A DNA stretch of 64,000 nucleotides. Origin: Acanthacorydalis orientalis. Lineage: Eukaryota > Arthropoda > Insecta > Megaloptera > Corydalidae. The notes beneath the pieces are model-generated. The model made no database searches and was not told where the DNA came from. It saw only the letters and a program-made list of their open reading frames with translations. Within the stretch, counting starts at the first letter, position 1. Each line of letters begins with the position of its first letter. The translations under genes and the position numbers were made by a program. This document shows positions 12,707 through 24,712 of the stretch, piece by piece. The stretch covers positions 38,253,208-38,317,207 of the forward strand of contig CM068314.1 in NCBI GenBank assembly GCA_034766995.1, read 5' to 3'.

Positions 12707-13194
12707 ATACAATATTAAGTTTTAATACAGAAGCATTCTTTTGAAATAATTGGCTGCATTTTTAATAATTCTCATAAATACCTATTATAATTCTAAGTAT
12801 TACATTTCTCATTTAATTGGCAGCGACTATCAGATTTAAATTTCAAGTAATAATTATTGAATAATCAAGGTATGTGAAAGTATAAAATATACTTCTAAAA
12901 ATAGTAAAAAAAAATGTAAATAAATATTTAAATGTATTTTTTAAGATAAATTTTTTTTATAACATTTTCATTTACTAAATTAACTATATGATATTTAACG
13001 AAACCCGCAAAAGCATAGCTGTATTTATTGAATTTTCTTTAATTTATTTATTATTAAAGTATTATAAATGTTTCTCCTTAAGTCTAATAAAAATAATTTA
13101 TAATAGAGAATCCAGACAAAAACAAAAAGTATAAGTGAAAGAAAATGTAAGTATAAAATTGAGACGTGAGAAAAATATTAAATAAATATTCATG

Positions 13195-13216
13195 TATATA
13201 TATATATATATATATT

Positions 13217-13267
<51 letters not shown>
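13195..13267. repeat. (TA)n array
   Basis: Two TA runs separated by a short ttaca interruption near 13215; about 33 units in total. Confidence 0.9.
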
Positions 13268-13270
<3 letters not shown>

Positions 13271-15956
13271 GGATTTAATAAAACTAAAACATGTACACAT
13301 ATCAAATAATTTAGACATTTGAGGTTTTCAAACATATTCGTAAGTAATTATTTGAGGCACGCAAAAATACGTGACAGTCATATTATAATCTTTTATAAAC
13401 CTTTGCGTTTTATATTTCGCGAATTCAATGTCCATAACAGTAATATCCTTTCATGACTACATTTGTAGACAGACGGTTTTAAAAATAGCATCAACGTTAA
13501 ATGAAAATATATTCACGTTTTACTCATAGAGATTTTTTAATTACAAAATGAATATTTTACTTTCAGCGACTTTTTCCTAGAGTATATTTTTATAGACGTT
13601 TTCTTTTTCTACTTTATTTTCTTATTATCATAAAAATAATGATACGAACTCCATTTTCTTAAATTTATTTATTTAGATAATATAATAAAAAGATATTTCG
13701 AGAAATTTCACTTTTATTTAAAACTGAGGAGAGATAAGTAAAGTGTATTAAAATTTTCAACAGAGTATTATTAAGATAATTAATTTATTGATATAAATAG
13801 ATTTATTAGTTGAGTTCTAGGTCAATTTAGTTGATTAATATAAATTATGTTACAAACTTTGGAAAAAAGTTATAGAATCAATAAAGTAATTATTTTAAAA
13901 ACATCTCTATAAATATAGCTATTTTTTTAAAACTCTTGTAGTAAGAATGGCGTGTAGAATGTAAAAAATATATAAAATTCTTGATTATGATTGTTATGAG
14001 TACAATAAAATGTGGTAGAGAAGACTAAGATAAAATACTAGTAAGTGAAGGCTAATTCCAAAGTTTTTGATTTATATAAAAAGTCAAAGTTCTTCATATG
14101 GAAATTATTAACTAACCTAAGTAATTAAAAATATCTCGAAAAATAATCTACCGAAATAAATAGATAAAATTTATAAATCTTACAAAGAAATATTTTATAT
14201 AAGGTTAAGATTACAACATAATTTTTGACATCATAGCAAACAGTTGTATAATCACTTTCTTAATCACATTATTTCACTCTGGTTATAATTCATCTTTTAA
14301 GTTATTGTTTGAATTAGTTCTGCTTTGGATGTACATTTTTATGACTTTCAATTATGGATGGTCACAAATTTACAAAATCTAATTAATCATTTTAAACTCT
14401 CAAAGAAAATAACAAATTGAATGAAGTAAGCTCAACTTCCACAGACATCAAAACTGACGTACTTCGAATGTTATACTGAATAAAATATATTTTTCATGAA
14501 AAGAGAAAGCAAGAAAATGATAAGAGTTTATTGAAGAAAATGGTAAAAAGATATTTAAGCAACAATTAAAGATACTTTGAGAGGGAGTAATTCCACGAAA
14601 TCAATTATAATTGGGTTGAAAAGTACAATAATAATAATATTTTAAATTATAATATTTGGTTAAAAAAAACTATTCTTAAGAATTAGATCCGGAGTGTCTA
14701 GACACATTCTATCCTATTACGTTTGTAATAAATATTATATATTTTAGCTTTATCACAAAAAAAGACACAAAACTTGACTGATGTAAATAAATGATTACAT
14801 AGAAAATTAATAATGAAGTTGTAACACTTTTGTATATTTACAAATTCATACATGAAATGAGCAAACTTTTCAATAATTTATATCTGTGTTACACACACAT
14901 ATATAGGAGATGGGAATCATACAGAAAAAGTAAATGTTACAGAGAAGAAAATAGTCAGTAACAAATAAAAAGTGATTCAGATATCTGAAAATTCTCCTGC
15001 AAAGAAGGCATTAGATATATACAACTCCACTAAGTAATGGGTTAAATATAGATCATGGGTAAGACAGATCTAGTGATTTACCTTTATATTATTAGTAAAC
15101 AAAGGGCTAAGACTTCAATTCGACGATTTTAAGGTACATTTCACCTATTACTTTATAATTTAAACTAGTGTAAGGAAGCACTACTTAAATAAGGCATCGT
15201 AATTGTGGACTAGTTACAAAAATACGGAATAAATGTATATTATATTCGTTGTTGATTTTTCAGGGTTAAATAAAAAAAATAAATTTAGTTTGCATATTTG
15301 AATAATGGTTGTATACTTTCTTTTACATGAGTATTATTTGTAAGTATATCATAACAAAATTCTCTCTTTTTAAAGGAAAAACTATATATATATATATAAA
15401 TTAAAATTCCAATTATAATTTAAAGCTTTAATTTAAAAACGTATTAAATACATAGAAATCTCGATCTGATCATCAATAATTGATTAAATGTTATATTTTT
15501 CTGAACAGGTGTGTGTTTAGATAAAGAAACGTTTCAATACAAGAAAAACGATCATTTTATAACATATTTAATAAATACCTGTTCCCAAAAATACCTATTC
15601 AGAAAAAAACAACGCTAAACTTTAAATAACGTTTACAACTTTTTCCATACAAGTTTTCAATGTCAAAAACTTTCCGTTTATATTCTTAAAATATTCTGAC
15701 ATCACTCGACGCTCGGTTATTTTTCATTTAATCGTTAATTTATTACTGTCAGAAATGAAACGATATTCATTTCAGAAAAGCCAAGATGTGCTTAACAAAA
15801 AATGGAACACAAAATTAATGACGCGCAAGTGCGTTATTAATTAAGTTGTGTCGTTCAAGTGCTTACAATAAAATAAAATTGCAAATTATATTTTAAATTA
15901 TGTACACATGAGAGGGTTCATTTTAATTAAATATATTCTTAATCACTTCTTATACA

Positions 15957-15958
<2 letters not shown>

Positions 15959-16054
<96 letters not shown>
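15959..16054. repeat. (TA)n-(CA)n-(TA)n compound array
   Basis: About 16 TA units, 5 CA units, about 17 TA units, a G interruption and a final TA run. Confidence 0.9.
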
Positions 16055-17212
16055 AATTCAGAATAGTACTAATGTATCGACTGTAATTTATTTTAGATAG
16101 TAAATAATTTAAAACGATTAATTTATGTACACTTAACACACACAAAAAGAAACAAATTCTAAATTTAGTTGTATCATATTTCTAAATTCTCAATACGGTA
16201 CGCAATAACATGTTTCCAATAAATACAACAAAGATTATTTATTTTAAATTTTAATTCTATACTTTACAATTCTAGTGAGAAATTAATTATAACTTCTTTT
16301 TTAATTAAACATTTATCAATTTTAAAATTAATAAAATTTACAAAATAATTGCCAAATTTTATAAAATTTAAGTTTTTATCCTTATTATATATACAGAATA
16401 GCTCTAACACTCTGACTAAATTAATTTTCGCAAGCGAATTCAATATTTACTCTTAATCGAATAAACATTTTCCTAAAACTTGGAAAAAAAATTTGGTTTC
16501 AATCAAATGCAATTATAATTTATTATTAACAAATAAAAAATCCTATTGTGTTATTTTCAATACAAAACAATTAAAGCATTCATTTGATAACATTAGAAAT
16601 GTTCAATATATTATATTAAATATTACTATGAAACTATGTTTAAAGTATTTACGAAGTTGGTATATATATACATATAGTATATGATTATCAGATTTGTATA
16701 CTTTTATAGTCAGATTCTTGTGTTGTTGATTAGTGCATGTTTTTGTGATCATTTTTGAGAATTTTACACAGATACACAATTTCAAGTGATGTGTAGTTGG
16801 TACATTGTATCTACAAACTACACAACAGTAATATTCATTTCTATGGAATCCAATGTATGCAAGTTACTTTTAATAATAAAAGGTAGTAGATTTAAAACAC
16901 TTACATAATCTTATATATAATATGTCAATAATTCTTCTATAAATCACCCAAACGTATCTCTTTATTTAAAAAAACAGTTCCATAATATTTTACTCAAAAA
17001 AAATGTATAGAGATTTTGTATTAAATTATTATTAACGATGACACCCGAAGTAACACGAAATTTGCACGATGAATCATGATATTGAAGTGTTACTTTATAA
17101 AACATTTACGTTGCAATATATATACGAGAGGAAGACACTCGCTAGCATTCAACGATGCAATTTATTTACGATAAGAATTATATAGACATACTAACATATT
17201 TTTATACATAAC

Positions 17213-17213
<1 letters not shown>

Positions 17214-17269
<56 letters not shown>
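17214..17269. repeat. (TA)n array
   Basis: About 28 uninterrupted TA units, ending directly at a GC-rich repeat tail. Confidence 0.9.
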
Positions 17270-17273
<4 letters not shown>

Positions 17274-17346
17274 GAAGTGAACGGGTGCGGAGCCCACTGG
17301 GGATTGGTGAGCATAGCGAGTAGAGGGCAGAGCCCCTTGAAAATTA
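17270..17346 (+). repeat. GC-rich tail of a dispersed repeat, copy D
   Basis: A sharp GC island (38 of 60 bases at 17281-17340) between a TA array and a poly-A-like run. It shares spaced blocks with the tail of copy A at 21328-21390: aagtga, gagccc, ggga followed by gtgag, agcgag and aggg. The segment also contains local complementary blocks (gggtgcggagccc; gggcagagcccc), so hairpins are possible. Only the tail is recognisable here. The element class is unknown. Confidence 0.6.
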
Positions 17347-17889
17347 AAAAAAAAATGTTAAAGTACGATATGTGTTTTCTTAACATTTTTTTCAATACTC
17401 ATGTCTGTGAGATACATATACATGTGATATACATTAACTACGTCCATAATTATAGTAAATGTTTGCTATTTAATACTCACGAGAATTGCTTTTATTAAAC
17501 GTACACGAGAAAATACACGGCAAACTACCTACTTTGCGGTTAACCTTTTTGCTGTTTAAATATTTCTGACTAGCACATCTTTTTGGTTTAGCAAAAAGTA
17601 TAGGTTATTTTCAAATCGTGTAAAATTAATGATATTTTTTTAAAGGAAATATTAATTTTTAATACACTTGCAATTAAATTTTATTTTTTATCAATATATA
17701 ATAAAACTTATTTTCTTCTTTTATTTATCATGAAAATCTTATAATGTTTAATTGTTAAATTAAATATAGAAAATAATAACTTATAAATATTTCATACTAT
17801 TTAATATTGAGAAAAATTAGTATTTATTCAGAGAGTAATAAATTTCATAAATCATAAAATTTATACTTTCATAAAAAGTCAAAATTCAC
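17347..17889. other. A+T-rich stretch without a gene
   Basis: No feature was recognised; short open frames only. Confidence 0.5.
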
Positions 17890-18014
17890 GAAATGTATTA
17901 AATATTCATTTGGTATCAATTAGGTAAAAAGTAGTTTTTCATTGATGTTTAATAACTTACTATATACTTTTTTTAATTTATATATGGGCGCTTCTTTTAC
18001 TCGAAGTACATTTA

Positions 18015-18060
<46 letters not shown>
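17890..18060 (+). repeat. Duplicated locus, copy 1, left part
   Basis: Aligns in direct orientation with 22141-22300: matching blocks include tattaaatatt, gtaaaaa, tagttt, tttaataact and acatttaatcat against gcactttaaatcat, followed in both by a TA array. Divergence is considerable (roughly one base in four by eye). The right part of this copy resumes after the mariner insertion. Confidence 0.75.

Positions 18061-18084
<24 letters not shown>
18019..18084. repeat. (TA)n array, left flank of mariner
   Basis: About 33 TA units that abut the left inverted repeat of the mariner at 18085; it is the same array that continues to the right of the element. Confidence 0.9.
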
Positions 18085-18085
<1 letters not shown>

Positions 18086-18113
18086 GAGGTGTGGTCAAAA
18101 AGTAACGAGAATT
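18085..18113 (+). repeat. Left terminal inverted repeat of mariner
   Basis: 29 bp beginning cgaggtgtgg. It matches the right repeat at 28 of 29 positions; the only difference is G at 18094 against A in the right repeat read inward. The transposase helix-turn-helix domains would bind here. Confidence 0.93.
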
Positions 18114-18138
18114 ATTTTTTTTCTCAAAAACTATTCAT

Positions 18139-19203
18139 TTATTCTTCAATTTCGAATTTCTCCCCTTCAAAGTAATCCCTCCCTGACATGATACATTTTT
18201 GCCAACGCTTTTTCCAGGTTTGAAAGCACTTTTCAAATTCCCTTTTTAATATAGCTCTTAGCTCCTTCAGCGATTCCTCTTTTATCTCATCAATGGTATC
18301 AAAACGTCGTCCTTTCAATATTTTTTTCAACCTTGGGAACAAAAAAAAGTCACAGGGTGCCATGTCCGGTGAATATGGTGCCTGAGGTATCACAATAGTA
18401 TTATTTTTTGCCAAAAATTCACGCACAACTAACGAGGTGCGAGAGGGAGCGTTATCGTGATGCAGTTTCCACAAATTGTTTTGCCACAATACCGGCCGTT
18501 TTCGTCGAATTGCTTCGCGTAAACAGCGCATAACTTCCAAGTAGTATTCTTTATTGATAGTGCGACCTTCTGGTAGGAATTCATGATGCACTATGCCCTT
18601 CGAATCAAAAAGAACAGTGAGAAGAACCTTCACTTTTGATCGAAATTGACGAATTTTTTTTCGGTCTTGGCTCACCAGGCAGCTTCCATTGCGATGATTG
18701 TGCCTTGGTTTCAACGTCATACCGATAAACCCATGTTTCGTCACCAGATATGATGCAATTCATAAATTCTGGATCGTTATTGGCTTTATTCAGCAATTCT
18801 TCGGAGACATCTACTCGACGTTGTTTTTGATCAAAATTCAACAATTTTGGGACGAATTTGGCTGCCACACGTTTCATGTCTAAAACGTCAGTGAAAATTG
18901 CTTGACATGATCCATATGATATACCAATATCATCAGCGACTTCTCTGATAGAGATTCGTCGATCTTTTAAAATCATTTGCTCAACTTCCTCGACGTTATC
19001 CTCATTAATTGAAGTGTTATGGCGCCCAGAACGAGCATCAATGTCGACGCTTTCACGACCGTCTGAAAAACGTTTATACCACTCATAAATTCTTGGTTTA
19101 CTCATAGTAGAGTCACCATAGGCCTTTCTTAACATTTCACACACTTTGTTGCACTTTATTTAATTTTTTACGCAAAACTTAATACAAATTCTTTGATATA
19201 TTT
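18139..19203 (-). pseudogene. Mariner transposase, D,D34D, one frameshift and lost N-terminus
   Basis: Cut-and-paste transposase of the D,D34D class. Order on the minus strand: helix-turn-helix region (EMLRKAYGD, YEWYKRFSDGR, about 19060-19145), linker, then the catalytic domain with SGDETWVYRYD (first Asp 18742-18740), LHHDNAPSRTS (second Asp 18456-18454) and YSPDMAPCDFFLFP (third Asp 18351-18349). The last two are separated by exactly 34 residues. It ends EKFEIEE and a stop at 18141-18139. Damage is light. Eight T's at 18654-18661 (an A8 run in the sense strand) hold one base too many and split the gene into overlapping frames 19144-18605 and 18744-18139. Upstream of 19144 the frame continues as KIYQRICIKFCVKN but is cut by TAA at 19162-19160, and no ATG precedes it. 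The full span is about 355 codons, normal for the family. All three catalytic Asp remain. Confidence 0.93.
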
Positions 19204-19379
19204 TTTTTAATGAACAAAAATCGCCGAGCTCAAAAAACACGTCTTACTTTAGCGGCTGCCACTTAAAAAGCAAACAATGAAAACAGCTGAAAATTTTTTT
19301 ATACTTTAGAGACATGTGTACTAACATAATAAAAAAAAATTTTTTTACAAACGGACTCTTCAAACCCGCGAAATTTAAA

Positions 19380-19407
19380 AATTCTCGTTACTTTTTGATC
19401 ACACCTC

Positions 19408-19408
<1 letters not shown>
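19380..19408 (-). repeat. Right terminal inverted repeat of mariner
   Basis: Reverse complement begins cgaggtgtga and matches the left repeat except at one base. The adjoining TA array hides the target-site duplication. Confidence 0.93.
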
Positions 19409-19481
<73 letters not shown>

Positions 19482-19490
19482 ATATATACA
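19409..19490. repeat. (TA)n-(TG)n array, right flank of mariner
   Basis: About 27 TA units followed by about 9 TG units and a short TA run; together with 18019-18084 it marks the array that received the mariner. Confidence 0.9.
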
Positions 19491-19626
19491 CTTTTGTATG
19501 TAAATATTTAACATGTTATAGAAGTAATTTTCCTTCATTTTACAGAATTTAAATTATCTATGAAACTAACGTCCTCTTAAGAAAATAATTATGTATTCTC
19601 TTCTTCTATCTCTCTACATGCACATG

Positions 19627-19682
<56 letters not shown>

Positions 19683-19785
19683 CAAACATATATATTTACA
19701 CATGTGTGTATATATATATATACATATATATAATTTCACTCAAAACTTTTTGTCTCAACAACTATACTATTTATTTGATAATTAT
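19491..19785 (+). repeat. Duplicated locus, copy 1, right part
   Basis: Aligns with 22320-22550. After the TA array both copies read ttaa(c/t)atgttatagaa, then ttcattttacagaa, then tattctc and a CT-rich block. After a second microsatellite both read approximately tttcattcaa and ctatactat. The microsatellites between the blocks differ in length and unit (CA plus TA here, TA only in copy 2). Confidence 0.75.
19633..19735. repeat. (CA)n-(TA)n compound array
   Basis: About 14 CA units pass into about 11 TA units, with further mixed TA/TG/CA units to 19735. Confidence 0.85.
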
Positions 19786-21050
19786 ATACATTATAATTAT
19801 AAGCTTTTGAAAATGTAATTAAATTCATTTAAACCCCTTCACATCATTTTCCAAGAACTATAATATAGGAAAAAAATTAGTTTTTCTATGAGCACTTCGA
19901 AAAATACAATAAAATGAATATATAATCATATTTTTTAAATGTACATAAACAATAAACAGAATTATCAAAAAGAAAACTTATTTGAGAAAAAATTTTTAGA
20001 TTGTTTATTGTGAGTGACAATTCGTTTATGAAATCAAAAAATAGCTGAACTTAGTAACAAAAAAGAATTTTTCACTTTCTTGCAAATAAAAAAAAATTGA
20101 TCTATGAAGAGCAATAATTGATTATTGATAACTTTTATTGTTCCTTCTAATTCACTGAATACGGACATAATGATACTTGCCTACTAATTAATTATTTTTA
20201 AATATTTTTTGAAAGATTTTTGAATCTTCACCAAATATTGTAAGTTTGCAAATTTGCAGTAATCAAAATATCTTGCAGTTATAAATTTGACCACATTGCA
20301 TAAAGTATTTTCATCTCCAATTATCATTATTCAACTGGATAGGGTTAGAAGACTTGGACATGGAATTAGTAGAATTACAAAATAGTCTTATATAGAAAAA
20401 TAATTTTGTCCATCTAATTTTAAAAATAGGCTATTTTTGAAATATTGACAAATCCGATGTCGTGACTATTGGACAATTTAATTTTAAGTAAATGGTGAAC
20501 TCTGTTCTTGACAAATTTAAGTTAATAAAAAAATAAGTAACCGCCATTTTGACAATATTTGAGTCAACGTATGTACGCGAACAATTATTTTTGTTGATGA
20601 TTTTTATCAAATCGAACGTGAAAAATCGCCTTGATCAAGATTTGATTGCAGCATACATTGGATTAAAAGTCTCCAATCATAAACCGTGAATTAGTAAATT
20701 GGTGTCAAACAAACAACAACAAAAATCTCTTAGTTATAAATTTAAAAAACATATGGAACCTTATCTCTTTAGTATATTCACAAAAAACAATTGTATGAAG
20801 ACATATATTGATCTTTTTTTTAATTTGTGCATTATTTATCTAACACGCGAAGATTTTTTGTAAGAATTGGGTTCACTCGTTGACACACTTGCAGAAATAG
20901 GTTCGCCATCCTTGGTTTCAACAAATAAATTATTGTTGACTAGCTTTCGATCACCCAATAACTAAGTAACTAATAAATTAAATTCTATTTATAAAAACAT
21001 CATATTGAACACATCTTTAGAATCACAAAATTCTCCTCATTTCACCCTGA
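19786..21050. other. A+T-rich stretch without a gene
   Basis: No coding sequence or repeat was recognised. A mildly C+G-richer part at about 20540-20960 has no open frame worth calling. Confidence 0.5.
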
Positions 21051-21410
21051 TTCCCTCTCTCCCTCTCTATATATATATATCTTTCCATACATATAAAATC
21101 AAAATTATCCGTAAAAAATTCGATGACGTCGATTTATTTATTTATGACCTCAAGGTTATATGGTAACCAAATAAGTTGAACTCATATATAAAATAGCAAC
21201 AACGTTGCAACCTATCTGCTTATGTAGATATAAATGAGTTAAAAAAATATGATTATGTAGATATAAATGAGTTAAAAAAATATGTTTATTGTTTCATTCA
21301 GTTACATATACAGGTTTATAATTGACAAGTGAGCGAGCGCACCGAGCCCGGGAGTTAGTGAGAGCAGCGAGCAAGGGGTGAAGCTTCAATATATATATAT
21401 ATATATATAT
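21051..21410 (+). repeat. Dispersed GC-tailed repeat, copy A
   Basis: Order: CT-rich block and short TA run (21054-21080), core with aaaatcaaaattatc (21095) and gacgtcga (21124 region), an A-rich middle, then attcagttacata, tttataattgacaagtgag and the GC-rich tail to 21390, then a TA run. Copy B at 60549-60750 has the same blocks in the same order on the opposite strand. The middle of copy A is longer, in part because of a 33-bp tandem duplication. The element has no coding capacity that I can see, so it is probably a non-autonomous element; the class is unknown. Confidence 0.7.
21221..21286 (+). repeat. Tandem duplication of a 33-bp unit
   Basis: The unit starting tatgtagatataaatgag occurs at 21221 and again at 21254 with one mismatch near its end. 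The near identity points to a recent event inside the older dispersed repeat. Confidence 0.9.
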
Positions 21411-22140
21411 TTCTTGAATAATTTAGTTGCAGTTAACGTTACATACCAAAGTTAACATTCAACTGATGCAATAACTGAAAAATCAACAAATGACTATCAA
21501 AAAAAAATTTAGAATAACAAAATGCATATCGTAAAATAATTATTCCAAATAGGAAGCACTATAGACTGCAAATCTCGTATATCTTTTTCAGCATACTGTA
21601 TGGTTTACAAAAGCATATCTCATTAAATTAAATAACGTTCTAAATCAACATCGTTATATTAACAGAACGCCAACGTTTACAGTCCCATTGAATGAAATGT
21701 GAATGTGTATATGTACGTATATATATATATACACATAACGTTGAAGATTATCTCACCTTTTTTAGAACACAGTCAACACGAGGAATAAATTGCAAAGAAG
21801 CGCATTGAAAAAGCTTCCCTTCAGTCGCTATAAATTGATTAAGGGTTGCGTCACGAAAATTGAACGGTACTTGAAACGAACTGCGATCCACTGACAAAGA
21901 AAATTACTCATGACCTGGGTATACAAACCGTACATTTTATACCTTCAGTAATAATTAATTGATATTTAATGTAGGCATAGAATTGTATCAAAAAGCAATC
22001 TCTAAACAAAAACTTGCGAGATATTTCATATTAAATAATTCAATTACAAACTTGAAAATTTACATACGAAATTTATTAAAAAAAATACTTTATATATTTT
22101 ATAGCACAAAAAAAAATTTATATAAAGGAAAAGAAATAAA
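21411..22140. other. Stretch without a gene
   Basis: A patch with more C+G at about 21740-21930 stands out from the surrounding DNA but has no coding frame. A 71-codon open frame at 21959-22174 is A+T-driven and I do not believe it is a gene. Confidence 0.5.
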
Positions 22141-22267
22141 GAACTTTATTAAATATTTATTTTATATTAGTTAAGTAAAAATTAGTTTCAAATTAATATT
22201 TAATAACTCACCGTGTTTCTGTTTTACTTTATTTGTTAGTTTCTACTTACTCCAAGCACTTTAAATC

Positions 22268-22269
<2 letters not shown>

Positions 22270-22321
<52 letters not shown>
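22270..22321. repeat. (TA)n array at the empty site
   Basis: About 26 uninterrupted TA units in the position equivalent to the mariner insertion of copy 1. Confidence 0.9.
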
Positions 22322-22323
<2 letters not shown>

Positions 22324-22408
22324 ATATGTTATAGAAACAAGATTTTTCATTTTACAGAACATAAATAATATACAAGAAGTACAGGTTTTGTGAAAAAATA
22401 TTTATATT

Positions 22409-22425
22409 CTCTCTCTCTCTCTCTC

Positions 22426-22474
<49 letters not shown>
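22409..22474. repeat. (CT)n-(TA)n array
   Basis: About 9 CT units, tttca, then about 22 TA units. Confidence 0.9.
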
Positions 22475-22480
<6 letters not shown>

Positions 22481-22753
22481 TTCGTATCTATATACTTTTC
22501 ATTCAATATTATTCAACATCTCATACTATATTTCCATATAAATTCGAATTCGGTTTTTGTGAGGATAGAAACAATAAATTAATGGCTATAGGAGTAAAGT
22601 GTTCAAATATGTGTATTTTCATACATATTTATATATTTTTTTTATTAAACATATTTTTTAAATAACTTAAAAACTTAAAGAATTTATAAAATTACCTATG
22701 AATATTTTAAGAATTCTAATTAGTGACGAAGTCCCTGTATCATAGGTATGTTT

Positions 22754-22756
<3 letters not shown>

Positions 22757-22812
<56 letters not shown>
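22757..22812. repeat. (TA)n array
   Basis: About 28 uninterrupted TA units. Confidence 0.9.
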
Positions 22813-22814
<2 letters not shown>

Positions 22815-23080
22815 GATATATTTAGTTTTGTACAAGCACTTTTAAATTAAATTATCCATAGGATAAAAGGTAAGACTACTTTATATATTTCCTTAGTACA
22901 TTAAAATTTATATGTAAATATCTACTTTAATTTTACTGTTATATAATAATTTTCTTCGTACAAATTATAAAATCATACATTTTTTACCTGAACAATCTAT
23001 ATATAGAAAAAGTAGTATCAAGAAAAAATAATTTAATAGACTTCCTAAAATAATATGCACATAGATTTCCATTCATCATC

Positions 23081-23120
23081 AAATTCACGAATATATACTA
23101 CACTATATATTCGTGAATTT
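23081..23120. repeat. Perfect hairpin with 17-bp arms
   Basis: Left arm aaattcacgaatatata (23081-23097), six-base loop ctacac, right arm tatatattcgtgaattt (23104-23120). The arms are fully complementary and include a non-TA core (ttcacgaa), which a chance TA palindrome would not. It is too short for a typical miRNA precursor; a transposon end or a replication-slippage product are alternatives. Confidence 0.85.
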
Positions 23121-24675
23121 ATACCACACTAGAAATATGACATCAACTTATATATATATATATATGTATTCAGAATATATGACAAAATTATTGTGTTTAT
23201 ATAATTTAAATAGCTGTCAGAAATGTTAAATATTTAAAAAAAAGGTTTTTTTTTAAAAAAAAATAACTGTATTTATTCAATATAATAATTTTTTATATTA
23301 ATTTTCGTTGGTAAAAAATATACTGAGCGTATATTTACAATCGACTGTTATTGAATAAAACAACAAAATATTTACATAAATTTGTAGTCTTTCAATTAAT
23401 AACTCAAATCTGTCCTACAATATTATACGCTACAAACAAGTTATTTATGCTATTCCTAACATATCCATGTTAATCTTTACATTTGGAATATTAACCAGCT
23501 TATGTAGTTGGATGAACTGAATTATATAATCCCTGCCAAGTTATAATTCTGTCACATTAACCTTATATGACCCATTTTCATGATTTATCCATTGTACATA
23601 ACTTCTAAGACAAGCATGTTCTCCAAAAAGCATCTCTATTAGGTTTTTTAATATAATAATTTGATATTTTATATTAAATTTAATTGTGAATACAGATTCA
23701 CAATAAAATTAGTTCTTTTACAAATTTCATTATAAATTCAAAAACAGTAAAGTGAACATATAAAATTCAAATATAGAAAACGAATAAGAAAAAATAATAT
23801 ACATTAATTACTTTCGTCTATGAAATATATTCTCGAAGATATCTTTTTATGGAGCTTGATTTATTTTCAATTATTAATTTAATGAGATTATGAAATATCG
23901 TTCATAAATTATTAAAAATGTCTTATTTCTGCAAAAGATTTTTCTATGATCTCTTTCTTAAAGAATAATTAATAACTTTCATTATCGCTAAAAATAACCT
24001 TTAAATGTTACCTAAATATTATATAATAATTTATTGCAGTATTTGAAAAAGATGAAATATATTACTTATTTCAACAGGATGACGCTTCTAGACAAACTGC
24101 AAAATTAATAATAAATCTACTGTTTAATTTTTTTAATGACTGCATTGTTTCAAGAAATTTATGACTATTACAAACTTAAAATTTATAGCCTACACATTTT
24201 ATCCTGTTGGGTACATTTAAAAATAAAGTTTAAGAAAAGAATCTACATATCTGCAAATCCCAACAAGAAAACAAGAACAGTACAAATTTTACATAGCACA
24301 TTATGTAAAATAGTATAAATGTTTTTATTAAAATGAAAAAGTGAAGATTATTTATAAAATACTTAGTATCATTCCTTACTATATTTTACAAAAAAAATAT
24401 TATTGAAGTTTTTATATTAAATTATTATAAAGTACTGACCAAAATCATCAAAATCGGTATTTTAATATTTTTTTTTATAAATGTTTGATAAGTTAAAACA
24501 GATATATGTTCCGAAATATTACACAATTTAAAATATATAAGTAATGATATTTCCTAGAGATAAATATATTTTAATTACAATAAATTCTACAAGAAAATTT
24601 AGTTTTCAAAGAAAAATTAAGAAAAGAAATTTCTGTAATATCCAGCTAATTAGTATTACGATGATATAGAGTATA

Positions 24676-24712
<37 letters not shown>

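Larger units (their letters stand above)
12707..17213. other. A+T-rich stretch without a gene
   Basis: Nothing coding was recognised. It contains TA arrays at 13195-13267 and 15959-16054, a short one at about 15384-15399, and a 9-bp-arm hairpin at 16790-16824 (tgtgtagtt and aactacaca, 17-base loop). Confidence 0.55.
18085..19408 (-). mobile_element. Nearly complete mariner element
   Basis: 1324 bp bounded by 29-bp terminal inverted repeats and inserted in a (TA)n array, as expected for an element that targets TA. One transposase gene fills it on the minus strand. Length, repeat length and single-gene layout are all normal for mariner. The gene has one frameshift and an early stop, so this copy is probably inactive, but the well-matched ends mean it might still be moved by a related transposase. 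It lies in copy 1 of a duplicated locus whose other copy lacks it. The other mariners in the window have clearly different ends. Confidence 0.93.
22141..22550 (+). repeat. Duplicated locus, copy 2 (no mariner)
   Basis: Matches copy 1 (17890-18060 plus 19491-19785) in the same orientation, about 4.2 kb downstream. At the point where copy 1 carries the mariner, copy 2 has only a (TA)n array (22270-22321), so it acts as an empty site. The open frame at 22390-22665 runs through the microsatellite and is not a gene. Confidence 0.75.

Noticed and set aside
16790..16824. Hairpin with 9-bp arms
   Set aside because: Short arms with a 17-base loop are expected by chance in a window this size; only mentioned within its region.
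18698..18883. 61-codon plus-strand frame inside the mariner
   Set aside because: Antisense of the transposase gene; no independent support.
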